Origin: DASZMJ01 sp035551935
GTDB taxonomy: Bacteria; Planctomycetota; Planctomycetia; Isosphaerales; Isosphaeraceae
NCBI GenBank assembly: GCA_035551935.1
Contig: DASZMJ010000178.1
Location: 1 to 17,868, forward strand
Direction of reading: 5' to 3'
DNA length: 17,868 bases
The first letter of the stretch is position 1, and the number at the start of each line of letters is the position of its first letter. Shown in pieces: positions 7,769-14,484 of this stretch. Made by a program: the position numbers and the translations under genes. Under the pieces are notes generated by a model, which saw only the letters and a program-made list of their open reading frames with translations, was not told the DNA's origin and ran no database searches.

Positions 7769-7789
7769 CCAATGCTTTTGGAGATTCGC

Positions 7790-9331
7790 ATGAATACTTC
7801 TACATCTGACCGGCTGCGGATGGAGGGGATCACGAAGCACTTCGGCGGCGTGCATGCGCTCGAAGGCGTGGACTTCGAGGCGCGGGCCGGCGAGGTCCAT
7901 GCGCTCTGCGGGGAGAACGGGGCGGGCAAGAGCACGTTGATGAAGGTGCTGGCCGGGGCGATCACGGACTTCGGCGGTCGGGTCGTGCTGGAGGGGGAGC
8001 CGGTGGCGTTCTCGGGCCCGCGCGCGGCGGAGGACGCGGGCATCCGGATCATCTACCAGGAATTGAACCTCGTGCCCGACCTGTCGGTCGCGGCCAACAT
8101 CTTCCTGGGCCGCGAGCGGCGGAACGCGCTGGGCCTGCTCGACGACCGCGCGATGGAGCGGGAGGCGCGGCGGCTCTTCGAGCGGCTCGGGGCGCCGATC
8201 CCCGTGCGGGCGCGGGTCGGCGACCTGCGGATCGGCGACCAGCAGATGGTCGAGATCGCCAAGGCGCTGATGTTCGAGGCGAAGATCCTCGTCATGGACG
8301 AGCCGACCTCGGCGCTCTCCGACGCCGAGGTCGCCCGGCTCTTCCGCGTCATCGGCGACCTGCGGGCGGCGGGCACGTCGGTCATTTATATCTCCCACAA
8401 GATGAATGAGGTGTTCACGCTCGCCGACCGCGTGACGGTGCTCCGCGACGGCCGGTTCGTGGCGACGGCGCCGCGGTCCGAGGCGAGCCCGGAGCAGGTG
8501 GTGCGGTGGATGGTCGGCCGCGAGATCGGCGCCTTCGCGTTCGAGCCGCACAAGGTCGGCGAGAAGGCGATCTTGCAGGTCGAGGGGCTCGGCATGGCGA
8601 GCCCGCCCGGCTCGGGCCGGCCGTCGCTGTCGGGGATCACGTTCGAGCTGCACCGCGGCGAGGTCGTCGGCGTCGCCGGCCTGCTCGGCGCCGGGCGGAC
8701 CGAGCTGCTCGAGGCCCTCTTCGGCGCCGGCCCCGCGCCGCCGACCGGCACGATCGCCCTCGACGGCCGACCGTCGCGGTTCCGCGCCCCGGCCGAGGCG
8801 ATCGACGCGGGCGTGGCGCTGGTGACCGAGGACCGCAAGAACCTCGGCCTCTTCGACAAGATGACCGTGGCCGAGAACATCACCATCTGCCACCTCGGCG
8901 CCCTGGCCCACGCCGTCGTCGACCGCAAGGCGGAGGCGAAGGCGGTCTCGCACGCGTTGCACCGCCACGCGATCAAGGCCGCCGGCGGCCACGCGGCGAT
9001 CACGAGCCTCTCGGGCGGTAACCAGCAGAAGTGCATCCTCGCCCGCTGGCTGCTGACCACCCCGCGCGTGCTCCTGCTCGACGAGCCGACCCGCGGCATC
9101 GACGTCGGCGCCAAGGCCGAGATCTACCGCCTGATCCGCGACCTGGCGTCCCACGAGGGGATGGGCATCCTCATGACCTCCAGCGAGCTGCCCGAGCTCC
9201 TGGCCGTCGCCGACCGCATCCTCGTGCTCTGCGAGGGCCGGCTCACCGCCACCTTGCCCCGCGCCGAGGCCACCGAGGAGGCCATCATGCACGCGGCGAC
9301 CCGATTCCTCGACCGCGCGCAGGCGTCGTGA
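7790..9331 (+). CDS. Sugar ABC transporter ATP-binding protein, two nucleotide-binding domains (RbsA/MglA/XylG type)
   Basis: The 513-residue length fits the tandem-domain CUT2 ATPases for ribose, galactose and xylose uptake. Domain 1 has Walker A GENGAGKST (41-49), Q90, the signature LRIGDQQ (146-152), Walker B ILVMDEP (166-172) and switch H203. Domain 2 has the degenerate Walker A GLLGAGRTE (298-305, Arg for Lys, normal in this family), signature SGGNQQ (408-413) and LLLDEPTRGIDVG (428-440). It would power a membrane permease from the cytoplasm, but neither permease nor binding protein is adjacent. The ATG at 7790 is preferred because TTGGAG precedes it at good spacing. The ATG at 7772 is in frame but has no clear ribosome binding site. 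Which sugar is carried cannot be told. Confidence 0.93.
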   Translation: MNTSTSDRLRMEGITKHFGGVHALEGVDFEARAGEVHALCGENGAGKSTLMKVLAGAITDFGGRVVLEGEPVAFSGPRAAEDAGIRIIYQELNLVPDLSVAANIFLGRERRNALGLLDDRAMEREARRLFERLGAPIPVRARVGDLRIGDQQMVEIAKALMFEAKILVMDEPTSALSDAEVARLFRVIGDLRAAGTSVIYISHKMNEVFTLADRVTVLRDGRFVATAPRSEASPEQVVRWMVGREIGAFAFEPHKVGEKAILQVEGLGMASPPGSGRPSLSGITFELHRGEVVGVAGLLGAGRTELLEALFGAGPAPPTGTIALDGRPSRFRAPAEAIDAGVALVTEDRKNLGLFDKMTVAENITICHLGALAHAVVDRKAEAKAVSHALHRHAIKAAGGHAAITSLSGGNQQKCILARWLLTTPRVLLLDEPTRGIDVGAKAEIYRLIRDLASHEGMGILMTSSELPELLAVADRILVLCEGRLTATLPRAEATEEAIMHAATRFLDRAQAS

Positions 9332-9457
9332 TCGGCGGAATTGCTGGCGACGGGCCGCGCCAATGCCGAAATCATGAACCATCGGGATAACCCGCATGAC
9401 CGGCCCGATCGTCGGGAACCGGCCGCGGTCATCCTTCTTCAATCAAGCAAGGATCGA

Positions 9458-9679
9458 ATGATGCGAGCCGATGACGCGCGTCGGGCTGGCCGACTGGCGG
9501 GGCTGGGAGTGGTCGGCCTGGCGCTGGCATTGGCCACGGGATGCCAGTCGGGGATCGGGGGCGCGACGGCCCCGCCGGACGACGCCAACCCGCCCCAGAC
9601 GGTCAACACCACCTCGCCCACCGAGGCGGCGCCGGTGACGGCGGTGGCCGGGGGGATGAACGGCTCGTTGCGGCGTTGA
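9458..9679 (+). CDS. Small lipoprotein of unknown function
   Basis: The protein has 73 residues. A basic start (MMRADDARRAGR) is followed by a hydrophobic run (LAGLGVVGLALALATG) and the lipobox ALATGC, with the lipidated Cys at 29. The mature part is only about 45 residues, rich in Pro, Thr, Ala and Gly, with no fold recognised. AAGGA precedes the ATG. The frame is open further upstream to 9341, but that part lacks coding character, so the start at 9458 was taken. It lies between the ABC ATPase and two other small lipoprotein genes, and may be a small envelope spacer or an outer-membrane-linked peptide. No function is claimed. Confidence 0.72.
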   Translation: MMRADDARRAGRLAGLGVVGLALALATGCQSGIGGATAPPDDANPPQTVNTTSPTEAAPVTAVAGGMNGSLRR

Positions 9680-9860
9680 GGCGGCGAGCCGGCGGGCGTC
9701 GCGGCGGAAATGGTGGGCGCGACCGGCCCGATCGGCCGAAACCCTGGAGTGTCATGCCCAAGGGCGCGATTGCCAGCGGGCGGGACGGTCAGGACGACCC
9801 GACAGCGGGCGGCGAGGCCACTCCTCCTCGGCCGCTTCGACCCTAAGGAGGGAGGAATCG

Positions 9861-10304
9861 ATGGTGTCCCCCCGCGATGAGGTGCGGCGCCGCGGCGGGC
9901 GCCGGCGGCGTTGGGCCGCCGTGGCGCTGGTCGTCGCCCTGCCGGCGATCGGCTGCCAGGCGGAGCACGCCGGCATGACGTTGCCGTCGGGCAAGTACAT
10001 GAACGACGACGTGCAGTACTTCCCGCCCGGCCAGGAGTTCCGCTGGTCGAACACGCTCGCCGCCCAGCAACGGGCGCGGATGCGGATGATGGGCATGGAC
10101 GTCCCCGAGTCGCCGTTGCCCGGCCTCGGCGGCGCCGTCGGCCCGACGGCCGCCCCGTCGGGCACCGTCAGCCCGCTCCAGATGGAGGGGCTCCGCGGCA
10201 CCGACATCAACGCCAGCCCGATGAACGAGGAAGGCCCCGTCGGCGGCCGCCCCATGGGCCCCGGCGCACCGGCCACGGTCCCGCCCATCCCCGGGCCGCA
10301 GTGA
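9861..10304 (+). CDS. Lipoprotein of the CQAEH family, first copy
   Basis: The protein has 147 residues. An Arg-rich start (VRRRGGRRRR) and hydrophobic run (WAAVALVVALPAIG) lead to the lipidated Cys32 in AIGCQAEH. The mature N-terminus shares a motif with the next gene: CQAEH, then M, then P-S-G-K-Y-M, then NDDVQYFPP. A helical QQRARMRMMGMDVPE segment follows, then a Pro/Gly-rich tail (GPTAAPSG, PMGPGAPATVPPIPGPQ). The Shine-Dalgarno AAGGAGGGAGG before the ATG is very strong. I know of no function; similar short lipoproteins occur in planctomycetes as hypothetical proteins. It is probably anchored in the periplasm or outer membrane, with the tail crossing or binding an envelope layer (inference). 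Confidence 0.82.
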   Translation: MVSPRDEVRRRGGRRRRWAAVALVVALPAIGCQAEHAGMTLPSGKYMNDDVQYFPPGQEFRWSNTLAAQQRARMRMMGMDVPESPLPGLGGAVGPTAAPSGTVSPLQMEGLRGTDINASPMNEEGPVGGRPMGPGAPATVPPIPGPQ

Positions 10305-10390
10305 CCGGGTCTCCCCGATCGACGGCCGAGCGGGCCGGCCCCGACCGGGCCGCGCCCGCGACGGCCCGCCTCCTCGACAGGAGCCCGGCC

Positions 10391-10696
10391 ATGTCGCCCG
10401 CGACCGCCCCAGGATGGTGGCGTGGCCTGCTCGTCGCGGCCGCGATCTGCCCCGCGGTCGGCTGCCAGGCCGAGCACGTCAGCATGTCGAGGCCCGACGG
10501 CAAGATCATGCACGACGACGTCCGGTACTACCCGCCGCAGCCCGAGACCCCCGCGACGAACCGCCTCAAAGCCCGGCTCAAAGCCCAGCAGGTCGCTCGA
10601 ATGAAGGCGATGGGGTTTGACGTGACCGAGCCCGCCCCGGGGGCCGGCGACCGCACGTCGACCATCAACCCGCCCGAGACCGGCGCGCCGCGGTGA
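10391..10696 (+). CDS. Lipoprotein of the CQAEH family, second copy
   Basis: The protein has 101 residues. The signal region GLLVAAAICPAVG ends at the lipobox AVGC with Cys25. The mature start CQAEHVSMSRPDGK and IMHDDVRYYPPQPE match the preceding gene position by position. Both share a later basic helix (LKAQQVARMKAMGFDVTEP here, aligned with AQQRARMRMMGMDVPE there), so the two genes are a tandem duplication that has diverged. The long Pro-rich tail of the first copy is mostly missing. AGGAG lies 8 bases before the ATG. A hairpin at 10715-10749 follows the stop. The conserved N-terminal block is probably the functional part; no activity is known to me. Confidence 0.82.
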   Translation: MSPATAPGWWRGLLVAAAICPAVGCQAEHVSMSRPDGKIMHDDVRYYPPQPETPATNRLKARLKAQQVARMKAMGFDVTEPAPGAGDRTSTINPPETGAPR

Positions 10697-10943
10697 TTCC
10701 TAAAGAGACCCGACGCGACCCCGGTCCGAACCCGTCGGGCCGGGGTCGCATCCGTTGACCCCCCTCCGCGCGCGAGGCAGGCTGGACCGGGACCTGGACC
10801 TCCCGGCGCCGCTCCTCGGGCGGGGTCATCGGCCCGTCGAAGCCCCGAGCCGACGCGGGGGTCGTCGGCGACCCACTCGGATTTGTGCTCGTCGAGCCAG
10901 GCCCGGAGCGTCTTGAGCCCGTCGCGCATCCGGGCGTCGGTCA
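10665..10943 (-). pseudogene. Frameshifted minus-strand ORF, unknown protein
   Basis: From the ATG at 10943 the frame reads MTDARMRDGLKTLRAWLDE and on through HKSEWVADDPRVGSG with nearly every codon ending in G or C. At the CCCC run 10843-10846 (GGGG on the minus strand) this pattern breaks. It resumes in another frame, reading GFDGPMTPPEERRREVQ with clean GC3. A one-base insertion in the G-run explains this. The restored frame runs to a TGA at 10665, overlapping the convergent lipoprotein gene by 32 bases, so the true end may be earlier. GGAG touches the ATG directly, which is poor spacing. I do not recognise the protein. It may be a decayed gene, a sequencing error or, less likely, a real slippery site. 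Confidence 0.4.
10715..10749. terminator. Hairpin terminator after the lipoprotein genes
   Basis: GCGACCCCGG (10715-10724) pairs perfectly with CCGGGGTCGC (10740-10749) around a 15-base loop, 18 bases after the lipoprotein stop. No T-run follows, so it would be a non-canonical terminator. It could also serve the minus-strand ORF coming from the right. Confidence 0.55.
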
Positions 10944-10953
10944 TCTCCGTTGA

Positions 10954-10983
10954 TTGACGGCCGACCGCCAACTCCCCTAGACT
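10954..10983 (+). promoter_or_regulatory. Candidate sigma-70-type promoter for hicBA
   Basis: TTGACG (10954-10959) and TAGACT (10978-10983) are 18 bases apart, upstream of hicB with a leader of about 35 bases. It overlaps the start region of the minus-strand ORF. No clear operator palindrome was seen. Confidence 0.45.
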
Positions 10984-11024
10984 TGCGGGGGATACGCCCG
11001 GAAACCACCCCGGCGGTGACGACC

Positions 11025-11273
11025 ATGATCCACTACAAATTGCCGGTCCTGCTGGAGCCCCAGCCCGAAGGCGGCTTCACGGTGACGTCCCCCGTGTTGC
11101 CCGAATTGGTCACGGAGGGGGATTCGGTCGAAGACGCGCTGGACAACGTCCGGGACGCCCTCGCGGCCGTCATCGAAGCCTATGGAGAACTCGGGAGACC
11201 CTTGCCTCCCAACCTCATCATCGCCGACATGAAATCCCCCGTCTTGGCCGACATAGTCGTCACCGTTCCATGA
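11025..11273 (+). CDS. hicB: HicB-family antitoxin (short form)
   Basis: The protein has 82 residues with the HicB partial RNase H-like fold: the first strand IHYKLPVLLEPQPEGGFTVTSP, then LPELVTEGDSVEDALDNVRDALAAVIEAYGELGRPLPP, which is the family core. It should bind and block the HicA toxin encoded directly downstream. The C-terminal HTH or ribbon-helix-helix DNA-binding domain of longer HicB proteins (about 130-150 residues) is absent, so autoregulation through this protein is doubtful. The ATG at 11025 was chosen because the family starts here; upstream in-frame sequence lies in the promoter. The ribosome binding site is weak (GGCGGTGA). It overlaps hicA by four bases (ATGA), typical of coupled translation. 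The order antitoxin-then-toxin is reversed relative to the classical hicAB arrangement. Confidence 0.88.
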   Translation: MIHYKLPVLLEPQPEGGFTVTSPVLPELVTEGDSVEDALDNVRDALAAVIEAYGELGRPLPPNLIIADMKSPVLADIVVTVP

Positions 11274-11482
11274 GATATCGGGAAGTGGCGCGGAAGTTGA
11301 GCTCCCTGGGCTGCCGCGAACTCCCTCGAACCGGCGACGGCTCGCACCGCAAATGGTTGAACCCCGCGACGAGCCGGGTCTCCGTGGTCCCCGACTGGGG
11401 CGGCGATGACCTCAAGCTCGGGACGATCCGAGGCGCGATCCGACAATTGGGCCTCGACTGGGACGACTTCAAGAACGCGTGA
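11270..11482 (+). CDS. hicA: HicA-family mRNA interferase toxin
   Basis: The protein has 70 residues and the dsRBD-like HicA (YcfA) fold. It begins MRYREVARKLSSLGC, followed by the catalytic motif GDGSHRKW with His26 or nearby, VSVVPDW, and LKLGTIRGAIRQLGLDWDDF at the C-terminus, all family hallmarks. HicA cleaves mRNA and is neutralised by HicB. All key positions look intact, so this is probably a working toxin. It starts within the hicB stop (ATGA) and its own stop overlaps a possible GTG start of the next gene (GTGA), so the membrane protein downstream may be translated from the same message. Confidence 0.9.
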   Translation: MRYREVARKLSSLGCRELPRTGDGSHRKWLNPATSRVSVVPDWGGDDLKLGTIRGAIRQLGLDWDDFKNA

Positions 11483-11943
11483 GCCATAACGGCTCGGGGT
11501 TGATGACGATGGACAAGCCGTGCCGGATTCCATGGTGGTATTTCGGCCTCTGCGGTGGGGTGATGCTCACGGCACTCACGGCGTTCAAGGCGTTGTGGGC
11601 CTTGCCGGAGCTGCTCGCCGAGAAGTCGCCCCTCTCCGAACTGCCCCTGGTCGCCCTCAAGGTCTTTGCCATGGGATTCGTCTGCGGCTGCCTGGTGAGT
11701 GTCCTGCGCGACCTCCCGGCCCGGCTGGGCCTGGCCGGCTATGCGATCGTCGGCATCATGACGATGAACCTCTTTTTCCTGATGTGCATGCTGTTCTTCG
11801 ACCAATCGTTCCTGACTCACAACCATTCGGGCGCCGTCTTCATGTTCGGCCTGGCGACCGTCACGGGCGGTGTCTTGGGTGTCTGGATCGGCGAGGACGA
11901 GAGGAAGGAAGCCGCTTCGAGGGAAGAGCCGAAAGGGTCGTGA
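11479..11943 (+). CDS. Four-helix membrane protein of unknown function
   Basis: The protein has 154 residues from the GTG at 11479. Hydrophobic segments are near 19-42 (WWYFGLCGGVMLTALTAFKA), 57-76, 83-107 (YAIVGIMTMNLFFLMCMLFF) and 116-138, followed by a charged tail (GEDERKEAASREEPKGS). It is an inner-membrane protein with no family I can name. The GTG start would overlap the hicA stop as GTGA. The alternative ATG at 11503 (MTMDKPCRIPWWYF) would give 146 residues and also looks plausible, with GGGG shortly before it. Position directly after hicA suggests co-transcription, but the downstream genes are also membrane proteins, so it may belong to that set rather than to the toxin-antitoxin pair. 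Confidence 0.75.
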   Translation: MSHNGSGLMTMDKPCRIPWWYFGLCGGVMLTALTAFKALWALPELLAEKSPLSELPLVALKVFAMGFVCGCLVSVLRDLPARLGLAGYAIVGIMTMNLFFLMCMLFFDQSFLTHNHSGAVFMFGLATVTGGVLGVWIGEDERKEAASREEPKGS

Positions 11944-11971
11944 AAGCACGATTCTCAACCGGAGGCTGTCC

Positions 11972-12085
11972 ATGTTCCGCTGGCCCGACAAACCGCTGAC
12001 GGTCCTCCTGGCGTATGGCCTGGTCTTCCTGGGCTTGCCACTCCTCTGCGTGTTGTCGTACCTGTGGGTGAACGGGCGGATCTGA
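11972..12085 (+). CDS. 37-residue single-helix membrane protein
   Basis: The protein reads MFRWPDKPLTVLLAYGLVFL, then a short rest ending SYLWVNGRI: a basic N-terminus and one hydrophobic helix (about 9-33). GGAGG at 11961-11965 lies 6 bases before the ATG, which is a strong signal. It sits 28 bases after the four-helix membrane protein and 22 bases before the TMEM14-family gene, in the same direction. It could be a small subunit or regulator of a neighbouring membrane protein. No family is recognised. Confidence 0.65.
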   Translation: MFRWPDKPLTVLLAYGLVFLGLPLLCVLSYLWVNGRI

Positions 12086-12107
12086 CGAGAGAAGGGATCA
12101 ACACACG

Positions 12108-12437
12108 ATGACTCCGACCGTCGGCTACGTGGTCCTGGCGATCTACGCGGCCTTGCTGGCGGCGGGCGGGATCATGGGGTACGTGAAGGCGGCGAGCCGG
12201 CCGTCGTTGATCGCGGGGGTGGCGAGCGCGGTGCTGGTGGCGATCGGCCTGGCATTGGCGGCGTCGGGGATCCGCGGCGGGTTCTGGCTGGCCGGGGCGG
12301 TGGCGATCGCGCTGACGGTCCTGTTCGGGGTCCGTTACGGCAAGTCGGGCAAGTTCATGCCGTCGGGGATGCTGGGCCTGGTCAGCGTGGTCGTGGTGGC
12401 GTTGCTCGCCTGGCTGCTCCTCGCGCCGGGGTCTTGA
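12108..12437 (+). CDS. TMEM14 family (UPF0136) membrane protein
   Basis: The protein has 109 residues and four hydrophobic helices: about 5-25 (GYVVLAIYAALLAAGGIMGY), 34-52, 58-75 and 84-106. Family features are GGIMGYVKAASRPSLIAG after helix 1 and the RYGKSGKFMPSGMLGLVS segment between helices 3 and 4. TMEM14 proteins are small conserved integral membrane proteins. In mitochondria they are linked to porphyrin or fatty-acid transport; the bacterial role is not established. GAAGGGA precedes the ATG by about 9 bases. It ends the membrane-protein run that starts after hicA. Confidence 0.87.
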   Translation: MTPTVGYVVLAIYAALLAAGGIMGYVKAASRPSLIAGVASAVLVAIGLALAASGIRGGFWLAGAVAIALTVLFGVRYGKSGKFMPSGMLGLVSVVVVALLAWLLLAPGS

Positions 12438-12508
12438 GCACGAGTGCCGGACAACCGGCCGGTTATGACCCACACTGGAGGAAAGCGGTCGGCCGCGGCG
12501 AGCGCGGA

Positions 12509-12533
12509 CCCGGGCGTCCAAGAAACGTCCGGG
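12509..12533. other. Nine-base hairpin in the leader of the DUF1549 gene
   Basis: CCCGGGCGT (12509-12517) pairs with ACGTCCGGG (12525-12533) with one G-T wobble and a 7-base loop. It lies between the TMEM14-family stop and the DUF1549 start (12438-12624), which has no other feature I can support. It may end the membrane-protein transcript, but has no T-run. Confidence 0.4.
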
Positions 12534-12624
12534 GGGGCCGGAACCCGGAGGTTGGAGGGCGGTTCAACAAGGAAGAGGGGCGCGAGGCCCGAGCTCGGCG
12601 GGTCGGCGAAAGGACGGTGACGTC

Positions 12625-14484
12625 ATGATCGTGCGCGGCGGGATTCGGGTGGTCGCGGTGGTCGTGGTCGCGGCGACCCTGGTCGCGGCGCCGGCGATCG
12701 GGACGGGCCGGGTGCTGGCCCAGGCCGCGGGGAAGGCGGCGAAGGCGAAGGTCGTGAAGGTCAAGAAGCAGGCCGCGCAGGGCACGCCCACGCCGCGGGA
12801 GGCGGCCGAGGCGCGGGAGATCCTCAAGGCGCTCCGCGACCTCGCCGCGTCGGTCGAGCGGGAGGGCAAGGGGTCGCCGAAGTCGACCGTCGCCCCGCCG
12901 GAACGGCCCGCGAAGTCGATCACCCCGCCGACGCTCGACGCGGCCGGGATCGACGCCCTGATCGACAAGGCCCTCGCCGCGGCCAAGGTCACGCCGGCGC
13001 GGATCGCGAACGACGAGGAGTTCGTCCGCCGCGTCTGCCTCGACGTCGCCGGCCGCCTGCCCGGCCCCGAGCAGGTGGCGAGCTTCTGCCGGTCGAAGGA
13101 GAAAGACAAGCGATCCCGGCTGATCGACTACCTGCTCGAGAGCCCCGAGTTCGCCACCAACTGGGCCCGCTACTGGCGCGACGTGATCGCCTACCGCGCC
13201 ACCAACGAGAACAAGGGCCAGGTCCGCTTCCCCGAGCTGGAGGCCTGGCTGGCCGAGCAGTTCGCCAAGAACCGGCCGTGGGACGAGGTGGCCACCGACC
13301 TGATCACCGCGACCGGCCGCAACGACGAGAACGGCGCGGCGGTCTTCGCCGTCGCCCACCAGGGGGCGGACCTGCCGCTGGAGTTGGCCGGCGAGGTCTC
13401 GCGGATCTTCCTCGGCGTGCAGATCCAGTGCGCCCAGTGCCACGACCACCCGACCGACCCGTGGAAGCGGCGGCAGTTCCACGAATTCGCCGCCTTCTTC
13501 AACGGCGTCCAGGTCCGCCCGGCCGAGCGCCGGATGCCCGGCCAGGGGCCCCCGCCGATGGAGGTCCGCTCGGCGCCGAGGGCCGGCAAGTACGCGATGC
13601 CCGACCTCAAGGACCCGCAGAAGAAGGTCCCGATCACGCCGAGGTTCTTCCTCTCCGAGTCGGCCGAGGCCGTGCCCGACGGCCTGACGACCGAGCAGCG
13701 CCGGGCGTTGGCCGCCTCGTACGTCGTCGGCCAGGACAACCCATGGTTCGCCAAGGCGTTCGTCAACCGCGCCTGGTTCGCCCTGATGGGCGACGGCTTC
13801 TTCAACCCCGTCGACGACATGGGCCCGGCCCGGACCGCCCGCGACCTCGAGGTGCTCGAGGCGATCTCCTCGCAGTGGCAACGCGGCGGCTACGACGTCC
13901 GTTGGCTCTTCCGGACGATCCTCAACACCCGCGCCTATCAACGCGAGTTCAAGGCCACCAACACCGCCGCCGGCCGCACCCTGTTCGCCGCCAACAACCC
14001 CGGCCGCCTCCGCGCCGACCAGCTCCTCGACGCGTTGGCGCAGGCGATCAACGTCCCGACCGAGGGCCGCTTCCCGAAGGAAGAGGCCGGCAAGGGGGCC
14101 GCGAAGAAGGTCGGCCCGCAGGACTATCAGCGCCGATTCGGCCCGCGGATCCAGTTCAACAACCTCTTCGGCGTCGACCCCTCGACCGCGCCTGACGACG
14201 TCCTCGGCACGATCCCGCAGGCGCTGTTCCTGATGAACAGCCCGCAGGTCAACCGCCAGATCGAGGCCCGGCCGGGGACCGTACTCGGCGAGATCGTTGC
14301 CGGCCACCCCGACAACCACTCCGCCCTCGTCGCCCTCTACCTCCGCGTGCTCGCCCGCCGGCCCACCACCCAGGAGATGGACGTCTGCGAGAAGCACCTC
14401 CTGGCCGTCGGCGACCGCAAGGCCGTCTTCGAGGACATCCTCTGGTGCCTCGTCAACTCGACCGAGTTCATCAACCGCAGATAG
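12625..14484 (+). CDS. DUF1549/DUF1553 planctomycete protein
   Basis: The protein has 619 residues. A signal peptide is followed by an Ala/Lys-rich linker (about 35-100). The DUF1549 domain (about 105-290) contains LDVAGRLPGPEQV and the IQCAQCHDHP motif with C269, C272 and H273, which resembles a c-type heme site. DUF1553 (about 335-610) has NPWFAKAFVNRAWFALMG, DVRWLFRTIL and ALFLMNSPQVN, ending VNSTEFINRR. The family is greatly expanded in planctomycetes and always travels with DUF1501 genes, as here. The exact reaction is unknown; an exported role tied to polysaccharide or organic-matter use has been proposed. An AAAGGA lies 10 bases before the ATG. The stop TAG touches the inverted repeat that follows. 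It lacks the extra cytochrome C domain that many longer relatives carry. Confidence 0.92.
   Translation: MIVRGGIRVVAVVVVAATLVAAPAIGTGRVLAQAAGKAAKAKVVKVKKQAAQGTPTPREAAEAREILKALRDLAASVEREGKGSPKSTVAPPERPAKSITPPTLDAAGIDALIDKALAAAKVTPARIANDEEFVRRVCLDVAGRLPGPEQVASFCRSKEKDKRSRLIDYLLESPEFATNWARYWRDVIAYRATNENKGQVRFPELEAWLAEQFAKNRPWDEVATDLITATGRNDENGAAVFAVAHQGADLPLELAGEVSRIFLGVQIQCAQCHDHPTDPWKRRQFHEFAAFFNGVQVRPAERRMPGQGPPPMEVRSAPRAGKYAMPDLKDPQKKVPITPRFFLSESAEAVPDGLTTEQRRALAASYVVGQDNPWFAKAFVNRAWFALMGDGFFNPVDDMGPARTARDLEVLEAISSQWQRGGYDVRWLFRTILNTRAYQREFKATNTAAGRTLFAANNPGRLRADQLLDALAQAINVPTEGRFPKEEAGKGAAKKVGPQDYQRRFGPRIQFNNLFGVDPSTAPDDVLGTIPQALFLMNSPQVNRQIEARPGTVLGEIVAGHPDNHSALVALYLRVLARRPTTQEMDVCEKHLLAVGDRKAVFEDILWCLVNSTEFINRR

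Noticed and set aside
5444..9442. Very long minus-strand open frame (1332 codons)
   Set aside because: It is the antisense of the esterase and ABC ATPase genes, open only because of high GC. The product is low-complexity and the plus-strand genes carry full motif sets.
12434..12628. Possible 64-residue gene between the TMEM14-family and DUF1549 genes
   Set aside because: It needs a TTG start overlapping the previous stop. It has no clear ribosome binding site, and its Arg/Gly-rich product looks like translated GC-rich spacer.
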